Shown here piece after piece: positions 1-6,257 of a DNA stretch of 13,384 nucleotides. Origin of the DNA: Deltaproteobacteria bacterium (GTDB taxonomy: Bacteria > Desulfobacterota > Desulfobacteria > Desulfobacterales > Desulfobacteraceae); contig JAFCZY010000015.1 of NCBI GenBank assembly GCA_019314105.1, positions 1 through 13,384 on the forward strand, in the 5' to 3' direction. Each line of letters starts with the position of its first letter. Position 1 is the stretch's first letter. A program made the translations under genes and the position numbers. The notes under the pieces are model-generated. The model was not told the DNA's origin. It ran no database searches and saw only the letters and a program-made list of their open reading frames with translations.

Positions 1-613
1 CTGAAATAACGACGTCGGCGTCAGCAAGATCGATTTCTCCGCTGGCATCGAAAACGAGTTCTTTGATCACAGCCTTTAAATCAGCTGCCGGAGCAGAGAG
101 CTTGACCACATTTTCAGTTCCGCTTATACCTTCGTCTGCCTCAAATGCCCCTGCTCTAATCACTGCAACAAGTCGTTCCGTATTGATTTTAACTTTTTGC
201 ATGACCTTATTTGCAATGGCAGGTCGTGTTACTTCTATTTGATCTCCATCAAGCGTTACATCTGTAATCTCTGTAGCACATGCAGATCCCAATTGAGCAG
301 CAACTCTCGGTGCCGTAGCTTTACCGCTTTCAGAAAACCCAAACCAGATCAGGTTGGCACCAAACTGGTTAGCAGCATCAACAACACAAGCGGCATAAGG
401 TCCTGCTGAAAAAAGGTCAAGACTTGCATCATCTGCAATATACTGGGTATCTGATCCGGCTGCTGCCAAACCTGATGCCAATGATTCAATATTATTCCCC
501 ATTGCCACAACAGCGGTCTCTGCCCCCATTGCTTTGGCTTTTGATAAAAGCTCGGTTGTGCTGCCTTTGAGCACACCTTGTTTAATATCTGCTACCACAA
601 GTACTTTTGCCAT
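1..613 (-). CDS. etfA: Electron transfer flavoprotein alpha subunit, partial (N-terminal ~204 residues)
   Basis: Large subunit of the heterodimeric electron transfer flavoprotein, which takes electrons from acyl-CoA dehydrogenases and passes them on to a membrane quinone oxidoreductase. The visible part starts MAKVLVVADIKQG and holds the alpha/beta nucleotide-binding-like N-terminal domain, including an 'NLIWFGFSESGKATAPRVAAQLG' type segment near residues 90-112, typical of EtfA (cf. the usual 'T..GRDLAPRVAARL'). The reading frame stays open to the left edge. The C-terminal FAD-binding domain, about 110-120 residues in the family, lies outside the window. The ATG at 611-613 is preceded by AAGGA at a normal distance. 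It lies 53 bp after etfB in the same direction, the usual etfB-etfA pairing. Because the end is cut off, the FAD-site residues that would separate bifurcating from ordinary ETFs cannot be judged. Confidence 0.9.
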   Translation of the reverse strand, partial: MAKVLVVADIKQGVLKGSTTELLSKAKAMGAETAVVAMGNNIESLASGLAAAGSDTQYIADDASLDLFSAGPYAACVVDAANQFGANLIWFGFSESGKATAPRVAAQLGSACATEITDVTLDGDQIEVTRPAIANKVMQKVKINTERLVAVIRAGAFEADEGISGTENVVKLSAPAADLKAVIKELVFDASGEIDLADADVVIS

Positions 614-666
614 AATAGTATTCCTTATATGAAATCGGAACTGAATCCGCTTAGATTTAAATTCCC

Positions 667-1449
667 TTAAAACACCTTTGCTTCATTGGCCAGAAGATCG
701 ACGACTTTGGCGGTTATTTCTACCGCATCCCCTTCAAATTTCTGTCCGGCCTGTCGTGTTTCCGATGCCATAAACGCAATCACTTCTGATGTTAAAGACC
801 CACCGCTGACTTCATCATAGGACGTTCCCAAACCTGCCAGATCCATGACCTGGATTTTCTTTTTCTTTGCCATCATAATACCGCGCATGGCAGGCAATCG
901 GGGTTCGTTAATACTGTCACTCACCGTTATGACAGCGGGTAATGACACGTCTATAATTTCAGTTCCCATATCACCCAGTCGAGACACTTTAATATTAGCG
1001 TCATCTATAACATCAATGGCAACCACGTTACTGACGCAGGGGATTCCCAAAATCTCCGCCAAGATAATCCCGGTCTGGCCGTTGTCTGTATCCTGGGCCT
1101 GCTTTCCTGTAATGACCAGATCATACTCGCCCGCCTCATACACTTTTTGCAGCACTCTGGCAAAAACAAATGAATCTGCTTTTTCCAGTGCAGGATCATC
1201 AATATGAATGCCATTATCAATTCCCATGGCATAACATTTTCGGATCATATCGGTGTTATCGCTACCGCCGATACTCACCAGGGTTGTTTCTGCTCCATTA
1301 TTTTCCTTTAACTGGACAGACGCTTCCACGGCATTTTCATCCCAGGCATTAATCACATATTGTAACCCGTCTTCAACAATGGCGCCATTCTCCACATGGA
1401 GGGTTAATTCCACATCGACTACTTTTTTTGCGGTTGTGAGAATTTTCAA
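667..1449 (-). CDS. etfB: Electron transfer flavoprotein beta subunit
   Basis: Small ETF subunit, 260 residues, the usual family length. It binds AMP (or a second FAD in bifurcating ETFs) and forms the docking surface for acyl-CoA dehydrogenases. Visible marks are the nucleotide-binding loop GKQAQDTDNGQTG at about 115-127 and the EtfB signature NEPRLPAMRGIMMAKKKK at 181-198. The loop looks more like ordinary electron-transferring ETFs (D-x-D-x-x-Q-T-G) than the DGDTAQVGP form of many bifurcating ones, but this is only suggestive. The start is a TTG at 1447-1449, supported by a strong GAGGAGAG ribosome binding site; no ATG fits. An AT-rich gap of 93 bp separates it from fdhD, so an internal promoter is possible. 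Placed after the bam genes, it probably serves an acyl-CoA dehydrogenase step of aromatic or dicarboxylic acid breakdown (inference). Confidence 0.95.
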   Translation of the reverse strand: MKILTTAKKVVDVELTLHVENGAIVEDGLQYVINAWDENAVEASVQLKENNGAETTLVSIGGSDNTDMIRKCYAMGIDNGIHIDDPALEKADSFVFARVLQKVYEAGEYDLVITGKQAQDTDNGQTGIILAEILGIPCVSNVVAIDVIDDANIKVSRLGDMGTEIIDVSLPAVITVSDSINEPRLPAMRGIMMAKKKKIQVMDLAGLGTSYDEVSGGSLTSEVIAFMASETRQAGQKFEGDAVEITAKVVDLLANEAKVF

Positions 1450-1454
1450 ATTAT

Positions 1455-1462
1455 CTCTCCTC
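1455..1462 (-). promoter_or_regulatory. Ribosome binding site that fixes the TTG start of etfB
   Basis: GAGGAGAG on the minus strand, with the AGGAG core 7 nt before the TTG at 1447-1449. It is the only Shine-Dalgarno-like site near the start of the EtfB homology (MKILTTAKKV) and argues that the non-ATG start is real. Confidence 0.75.
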
Positions 1463-1542
1463 TTTATTTGGCTGATTATTGGGTGCTTTTAATCTATTAT
1501 TATTTTTAATTCAATAACTTTCCAATAAATTGTTATTTTGCT

Positions 1543-2373
1543 TTATTCTCTTATGATGCGATTTTCACCGCAAACGATTATTAATTCAGATTCTTCTACA
1601 GGAAAAGCCAATGTCATGTTTAAGGACTGTCCCATTTCAACGGCAAGGGCGGTGGGTCTTGAATTAGAGATCATCACCGGCAGATGCGCTCTGGCAGCTT
1701 TTTGAACCAATTCATAACTGATCCTTGAAGATAATACAAGAACGCCGGCATCAGACAGGGTTCCATCCATGAAAGCTGTTCCGATGGCTTTATCAAGTGC
1801 ATTATGTCGCCCGACATCTTCGGCAAAAGAGATCACTTGGAGTTGATCGTCAAATATCAGCGCGGCGTGAGATCCTCTGGTTCTCTGATAATATTTCTGA
1901 TTTTTGGAAAGTTTGTTGATGCAATCAAAGACACGGTTGATTTCAACCTCAAACCCATTTTCTGCCGGCATTAATATCTGATGCAGATCCTTGAGCATCT
2001 CTTTCCCGCAAATGCCGCAACTGGTCTGACTGACAAACCCCTTCCGTTCAAGAAGATGGGGAATCTTTTCATGCCGTTCAGGTGTCAACCAAATATTAAT
2101 AATATTCGGCTCCAGATCTTTATCATACCCAATGGTTTTAAAATCCTCAAAAGAATCTACAATCCCTTCCCCAAGACAAAACCCGACGGCGTGATACACT
2201 TCATCCCCGGGTGTTCTCATCACGACAGAGTAATCCTTATCATCAATACGAATCAAAAAAGGTTCCTCTCCGATCAGTTCCAGATCAATGACCTGATCAG
2301 AAGAATCTGTTCCACCGGATCTTTCTTTACACTGAAGGGCTTGATAAAATTTTGTATTTTTCCTTGTACTCAA
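1543..2373 (-). CDS. fdhD: Formate dehydrogenase accessory sulfurtransferase FdhD
   Basis: In E. coli, FdhD takes sulfur from the cysteine desulfurase IscS and delivers it to the bis-MGD cofactor of formate dehydrogenase, which is essential for activity. Seen here are the catalytic pair CGIC (C119 and C122 with the chosen start; E. coli uses C121/C124), the DVGRHNALDKAIG motif, and the SSRISYELVQKAA segment. The TTG at 2371-2373 gives 276 residues, a usual length, and lies 7 bp after the bamI stop with AGGGAG just upstream, though the spacing is short. The frame is also open from a TTG at 2419-2421 inside bamI (292 residues), but no good ribosome site precedes it. The tight spacing to bamI suggests co-transcription with the bam genes. 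Its client could be BamB or a formate dehydrogenase encoded elsewhere; the sequence does not decide. Confidence 0.93.
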   Translation of the reverse strand: MSTRKNTKFYQALQCKERSGGTDSSDQVIDLELIGEEPFLIRIDDKDYSVVMRTPGDEVYHAVGFCLGEGIVDSFEDFKTIGYDKDLEPNIINIWLTPERHEKIPHLLERKGFVSQTSCGICGKEMLKDLHQILMPAENGFEVEINRVFDCINKLSKNQKYYQRTRGSHAALIFDDQLQVISFAEDVGRHNALDKAIGTAFMDGTLSDAGVLVLSSRISYELVQKAARAHLPVMISNSRPTALAVEMGQSLNMTLAFPVEESELIIVCGENRIIRE

Positions 2374-2380
2374 ATTCTCC

Positions 2381-2992
2381 CTATTCCTTTGATTCAGACT
2401 TGGAAGTTGCGGGAAACGCAAGGGCTTCAGTTAAAACAAACGCTGCCTGGAGATATGATGTCGGACAGAGTGGGAAACATTCCTTGCAGTCATTGCACTC
2501 CTTTGCGGCAATTTCCGGAATAAAACTGATTTCTTTGTGTATCCCTCTATCCACAAACCCAATAGCATTCTTCTTTGTAACCTCAGCACAATATCTGACA
2601 CACAAGCCGCAATGGATACAAAATGAAGCCTCTTTTTCATAACGATCTTTGTCTGCGCCATACTCTTTTGCCAGGTCCTGTAATTTGGGAGAATCCGGAG
2701 CATGTGCCATTAATAACTCTATAATGGTTTTGCGAATTCTATCTATCTTTTCAGACCGGGTTCTGACAATGATATTTTCTTCTGATAGATAAACACAGGA
2801 AACAACAAGTTTTGTCCGACCATTGGCTTCTACTTCTACAATACAAAGCCGACAGGCTCCGAAAGGTTCCAGTTTCTCGTGATGACACAGAGTAGGGATG
2901 AATATCCCCGCACTTTGGGCAGTCTCAAGAAGCGTCATCCCTTCTGTTGCCGTTACTTGATTCCCATCAATTTCAAATTGGATTTCTTTCAT
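2381..2992 (-). CDS. bamI: Class II benzoyl-CoA reductase subunit BamI (NuoG/HoxU-like Fe-S protein)
   Basis: Soluble Fe-S electron-transfer subunit of the Bam complex, 203 residues, comparable to HoxU or the N-terminal third of NuoG/HndD. A plant-type [2Fe-2S] domain uses C36, C47, C50 and C66. Two [4Fe-4S] sites follow: CIHCGLCVRYC at 125-135 and CNDCKECFPLC at 166-176. The His/Cys-ligated cluster that NuoG relatives bind between these domains seems to be missing: the segment LLMAHAPDSPKLQDL (93-107) keeps a histidine but has no cysteines. The ATG at 2990-2992 overlaps the bamH stop by one base (TAATG), which indicates translational coupling. With BamG and BamH it forms a diaphorase-like module (family knowledge). 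The C-terminal tail after about residue 180 carries no motif I recognise. Confidence 0.93.
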   Translation of the reverse strand: MKEIQFEIDGNQVTATEGMTLLETAQSAGIFIPTLCHHEKLEPFGACRLCIVEVEANGRTKLVVSCVYLSEENIIVRTRSEKIDRIRKTIIELLMAHAPDSPKLQDLAKEYGADKDRYEKEASFCIHCGLCVRYCAEVTKKNAIGFVDRGIHKEISFIPEIAAKECNDCKECFPLCPTSYLQAAFVLTEALAFPATSKSESKE

Positions 2993-4926
2993 TACTTGCT
3001 CTCTTTTTTGCTCTTTTTAATGATTATTCTTTTTTCTTCCGCAATCGGTTCCGGAACAGGCTCACCGGAAATCTTTGTCACGGCACCAAATTTTGCAGGG
3101 CAGACTTCAAAACAGGTACCGCATTTGGTGCATTTTTCCTGATCAATGATATGGATCTTTTTCTTGCCGCCATCAATGGCCTCGGCAGGGCATTTCTTTA
3201 AACAAATTCCGCAGGCCATACACCTGGCAGGATCAATATAGAACGAGATCAATTCTTTACAGGCCAAGGCAGGACATCGTTTTTCTTTTATGTGTGCTTC
3301 ATATTCATCTCTGAAATAGCGTAACGTACTTAAGAACGGGTTGGGAGCACTTTTGCCCAAAGCGCACAGCGACGCTTCAACGGCTGTCTCAGCCAGCTCT
3401 TCCAACAGTTCTATATCGCCTTCTTTTCCTTTACCCAGAGTAATATTGGTAAGGATTCTGTGCATCTGCCGCAGCCCTTCACGACAGGGAACACATTTAC
3501 CGCAGGACTCTTCAGTAAGAAAATTAATGAAATATCTGGCAACATCCACCATACAGGTGTCTTCATCCAGAACGATCATTCCTCCGGACCCCATCATAGA
3601 TCCTGCCCTGGTAAGTTCATCAAACCCGACCTGCAAATCTAACTGGTCTTCCGGGATACATCCGCCGGACGGTCCTCCGGTCTGCACGGCCTTGAATTTT
3701 TTGCCATCCGGAATACCACCGCCGATTTTGTAAATAATATCTCTCAGGGTCATGCCCATGGGGACTTCTACAAGTCCGGTATTGGTAATCTTACCCACCA
3801 GGGAAAAAATCTTTGTGCCCTTGCTGGAGTCTGTTCCAATCTGAGTAAACCAGTCAGCACCTTTATTAATAATCAGCGGCACATTTGCCCAGGTTTCAAC
3901 ATTATTCAGCACACTGGGTCTATTCCACAAGCCCTTCACATTGGAACGGACATACTTGGGTCTGGGCTCTCCAACCCGGCCTTCCAATGAGGTCATTAAA
4001 GCCGTTGATTCGCCACAGACAAAAGCACCTGCTCCCTGGTGTACATATACTTTAAAATCAAAACCGGAACCAAGAATATTTTTCCCAAGCAAGCCATACT
4101 CTTCAGCCTGTTTAATGGCCAGATTAATATTCTCTACTGCCAGGGGGTATTCCTGTCGAACATAAAAATAGCCCTCGTGGGAACCGATGGCATACCCACC
4201 AATGATCAATCCCTCGAGAATTGAATGAGGGTTACCTTCAAGGAGCGCTCTGTCCATGAATGCGCCGGGATCACCCTCATCCGCATTCACAATGACATAT
4301 TTGATCGGCTCAGGCGCATTACGGGAACCTTCCCACTTTCTGCCTGCCGGAAAACCAGCACCGCCCCTTCCTCTCAAGTTGGATTTTTTGACTTCTTCCA
4401 GAACCTGTACATCCGTCATCCCACCCAGAGCTTTGCCCAATGCAGCATACCCACCCAGTGCAAGATAGTCATCAATACTCCTGGAATCGATCTTAATGTT
4501 ATTGCAAAGGACGGCTCGTTCCTGAGCTTTATAAAAAGAAATATCAGATTCATGAACGGCGCGTTCACCGGTAACCGGATCTTCAAATAAAAGACGCTCG
4601 ACTACTTTATTTTTCTTTATGGTCTCAGAAATTATCTCAGGAACATCTTCAGCCGTTACCTGAAGATAGCATATTTCCTCAGGGTATATAACCACAATAG
4701 GTCCTCTCTCACAAAAACCAGGACATCCAGTCCCTTTGGTATCGACTTTTGCAGCTAATCCCTGATTTTCAATTTCAGCTTTAAACGCTTCTATCACTTC
4801 ATCTGCACCCGAGGCAACACAACCCGCACCCGCACAGATTGAAATACACGGTTTGTCCGGATTTCTTTTGGATAATATTTCCTGTCTGAAGCTTTCTAAT
4901 GCTTCAGGCGTTTTTAACCGCACCAT
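2992..4926 (-). CDS. bamH: Class II benzoyl-CoA reductase subunit BamH (NuoF/HndC-like flavoprotein)
   Basis: FMN and Fe-S subunit of the diaphorase-like module, 644 residues. The N-terminal thioredoxin-fold [2Fe-2S] domain has C31/C36 and C68/C72. The NuoF core follows, with the FMN loop LRGRGGAGFPAGRKW (184-198), NADEGDPGAFMDRALLEGNP (214-233) and the HQGAGAFVCGESTAL segment (296-310). The N3-type [4Fe-4S] cluster uses SCGKCVPC (C475, C478, C481) and C521. The C-terminus carries a 2x[4Fe-4S] ferredoxin (C569/572/575/579 and C599/602/605/609). This layout matches HndC/HymB-type subunits of NAD(P)-linked hydrogenases better than respiratory NuoF, which lacks the flanking domains. The flavin site is intact, but the natural electron partner of BamGHI is not settled by sequence, so NAD(H) use should not be assumed. 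Start ATG at 4924-4926 with AGGGG upstream, 9 bp after bamG. Confidence 0.95.
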   Translation of the reverse strand: MVRLKTPEALESFRQEILSKRNPDKPCISICAGAGCVASGADEVIEAFKAEIENQGLAAKVDTKGTGCPGFCERGPIVVIYPEEICYLQVTAEDVPEIISETIKKNKVVERLLFEDPVTGERAVHESDISFYKAQERAVLCNNIKIDSRSIDDYLALGGYAALGKALGGMTDVQVLEEVKKSNLRGRGGAGFPAGRKWEGSRNAPEPIKYVIVNADEGDPGAFMDRALLEGNPHSILEGLIIGGYAIGSHEGYFYVRQEYPLAVENINLAIKQAEEYGLLGKNILGSGFDFKVYVHQGAGAFVCGESTALMTSLEGRVGEPRPKYVRSNVKGLWNRPSVLNNVETWANVPLIINKGADWFTQIGTDSSKGTKIFSLVGKITNTGLVEVPMGMTLRDIIYKIGGGIPDGKKFKAVQTGGPSGGCIPEDQLDLQVGFDELTRAGSMMGSGGMIVLDEDTCMVDVARYFINFLTEESCGKCVPCREGLRQMHRILTNITLGKGKEGDIELLEELAETAVEASLCALGKSAPNPFLSTLRYFRDEYEAHIKEKRCPALACKELISFYIDPARCMACGICLKKCPAEAIDGGKKKIHIIDQEKCTKCGTCFEVCPAKFGAVTKISGEPVPEPIAEEKRIIIKKSKKESK

Positions 4927-4935
4927 AATTTTCCC

Positions 4936-5388
4936 CTACTCATAGATTTTTAACACTTCTGATGTTTTAACCGGTGACATCTTCCCATGGACCTTTCCAT
5001 TGACTTCTACAACCGGTCCTAACGCACAACAGCCAAGGCAGTTAACCGTTTCAAGGCTGAACTTTAAATCCAGATCTGTTTCACCGGGCTTTATGCCAAT
5101 CGCATCTTCCACTGTATCAAGGATACGGGTAGCGCCGCGAACATGGCAGGCAGTTCCCACACAAATGTGAACTTGATGACGTCCTTTAGGCACTAAACTA
5201 AAGGCTTTATAAAAAGTAGCGATATGCTGTATCTGATTTAAAGGAACGTCTAATTTCTCACTGACTCTTCCCAGTACTTCCCTGGGCAGCCAATTATTTT
5301 CACTTTGAATGTCCAGTAATATTTGAAGCAGGGAACTTGCTTCTCCATGATGTTTATCAATAATCTGATCTACTCTATCAATTTCCAT
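4936..5388 (-). CDS. bamG: Class II benzoyl-CoA reductase subunit BamG (NuoE/HndA-like)
   Basis: Small thioredoxin-like [2Fe-2S] protein of 150 residues, the usual NuoE/HndA length. An N-terminal helical region (1-65, with LLDIQSENNWLP typical of NuoE) is followed by the cluster ligands C76-x4-C81 (CVGTAC) and C117-x3-C121 (CLGCC), then the conserved LGPVVEVNGKVHGKM segment. It should dock on BamH and relay single electrons to or from its FMN. It lies between bamF (38 bp upstream) and bamH (9 bp downstream) in the conserved G-H-I order. Start ATG at 5386-5388; the ribosome binding site AGGAAAG is modest. Confidence 0.94.
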   Translation of the reverse strand: MEIDRVDQIIDKHHGEASSLLQILLDIQSENNWLPREVLGRVSEKLDVPLNQIQHIATFYKAFSLVPKGRHQVHICVGTACHVRGATRILDTVEDAIGIKPGETDLDLKFSLETVNCLGCCALGPVVEVNGKVHGKMSPVKTSEVLKIYE

Positions 5389-5426
5389 AGCCGCTTTCCT
5401 AATTTTTTCCTTTCCCCAAGTTCATC

Positions 5427-6194
5427 TTAGGCCAGTGCATAACAATTGCTGGCTGTATCATATCTGACGAATCCCTGACGCGATGAATTGATCATGTGTC
5501 TGGATACGTCAGAGGAATTCAGGCCCAATTTTTCTGCGATGTCACTCGTTGAAAGGGATTTTTTCTCAAGGAGCATCATAATCTGACTTATTGCCAGTTT
5601 ATCTGAAAATATATCATTAAACAATCGATCCACATCCTGGCTTTCAAAAAACTCAGTATACGCTTGCTTTGATTTTACAGGGACTCTGAGCCGTTCTCTT
5701 TCCACCAGTCTCATATAGGGAACTAATTTTCTTGCCGCTTCAAGATTGAACTTTACTTGATTTTTGTCCAACCCCTCGCTTTTGCCAAGGGGTCCTAATT
5801 CTTTTATCTTCTTACTGAAATCATCCGTATATTCAGCCAGGAGATTACCGTCAGCACCGGACATAAATTGAATTCTCAGTCTTTCCGGATTCAGGCCGAT
5901 ATGTTCCAATACCTTTTTAGCAAGATATGTATTGGCCAATGCATCAAAATTTCCATGGGTAACATAATTACATTCCCCTAAATTACACCCACCGATAAAC
6001 ACGCCGTCCTGTCCATTTGAGAAGGCTCTGAGTATAAAGTCCAGATCGACTCTACCGGAACACATGACGCGTATCAGTCTCATTTCATTTGCATATTGCA
6101 GTCTGGAAACTCCAGCCAGGTCAGCAGCACCGTACGCTCACCAGTGACATACAAACCCCAATATTCTCGGTTTAAATTCAAGAGCCGCACTCAT
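5427..6194 (-). CDS. bamF: Class II benzoyl-CoA reductase subunit BamF, MvhD-like selenoprotein (Sec19)
   Basis: Electron-transfer subunit related to MvhD/VhuD, the delta subunit linking hydrogenase to heterodisulfide reductase. It reads through an in-frame TGA at 6138-6140: the N-terminus is MSAALEFKPRILGFVCHWU, then AYGAADLAG. MvhD proteins have CNWCAYAGAD at this place, so selenocysteine replaces a conserved cysteine. Candidate [2Fe-2S] and redox residues are C16, U19, C45 (RVMCSGRV), C70 and C75 (GCNLGEC). The ATG at 6192-6194 is preceded by a near-perfect AAGGAGG. Starting instead at the internal ATG after the TGA (6083) would lose half of the metal site. The protein is 255 residues against about 140 for MvhD; the extra C-terminal part (about 190-255) looks like a winged helix-turn-helix. 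Its neighbour BamE is the HdrA-like partner, as MvhD and HdrA are in methanogens. Confidence 0.93.
6103..6115 (-). promoter_or_regulatory. Candidate SECIS hairpin of bamF
   Basis: On the mRNA strand, CTGGA-GTT-TCCAG forms a perfect 5-bp stem with a GUU loop, starting 22 nt after the TGA. The apical loop is about 27 nt from the codon, within the range usual for bacterial selenocysteine insertion elements, and the loop begins with G as in known ones. It lies inside the coding sequence, as bacterial SECIS elements do. The stem was found by eye; no folding energy was computed. Confidence 0.6.
6138..6140 (-). other. bamF: Selenocysteine (TGA) codon 19 of bamF
   Basis: In-frame TGA in the context TGT-CAC-TGG-TGA-GCG-TAC (C-H-W-U-A-Y). 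Homology to MvhD runs unbroken on both sides and the codon falls exactly at a conserved cysteine. The nearest ribosome binding site and ATG lie upstream of the TGA, so the codon must be read through to make the protein. Confidence 0.92.
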
Positions 6195-6203
6195 TATTTA
6201 TAA

Positions 6204-6210
6204 CCTCCTT
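6204..6210 (-). promoter_or_regulatory. Strong ribosome binding site that fixes the bamF start
   Basis: AAGGAGG on the minus strand, 9 nt before the ATG at 6192-6194. It is the best Shine-Dalgarno match noticed in the window and places translation initiation upstream of the in-frame TGA, which supports read-through rather than a later start at 6083. Confidence 0.8.
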
Positions 6211-6257
6211 TGTTAGAAAGGCTTCTATTTATTTCAACTATTTCCATTTGTAACCAC

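Noticed and set aside
845..1207. Plus-strand open frames opposite etfB, bamH, bamE and bamB
   Set aside because: They are antisense shadows of well-supported genes, without ribosome sites or recognisable protein features.
1450..1542. Sigma-70-like promoter for etfBA (TTGGAA or TTGAAT boxes in the AT-rich gap)
   Set aside because: Several weak matches exist but none has both good boxes and spacing; in such AT-rich sequence these are expected by chance.
2374..2421. fdhD starting at TTG 2421 inside bamI (292 residues)
   Set aside because: No ribosome site precedes it and it would overlap bamI by 41 bp; the later TTG at 2373 fits family length and operon spacing better, though this is not certain.
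5427..6083. bamF starting at the internal ATG at 6083 (218 residues)
   Set aside because: It would lack the N-terminal cysteine motif of MvhD, and the strong ribosome binding site lies upstream at 6204-6210.
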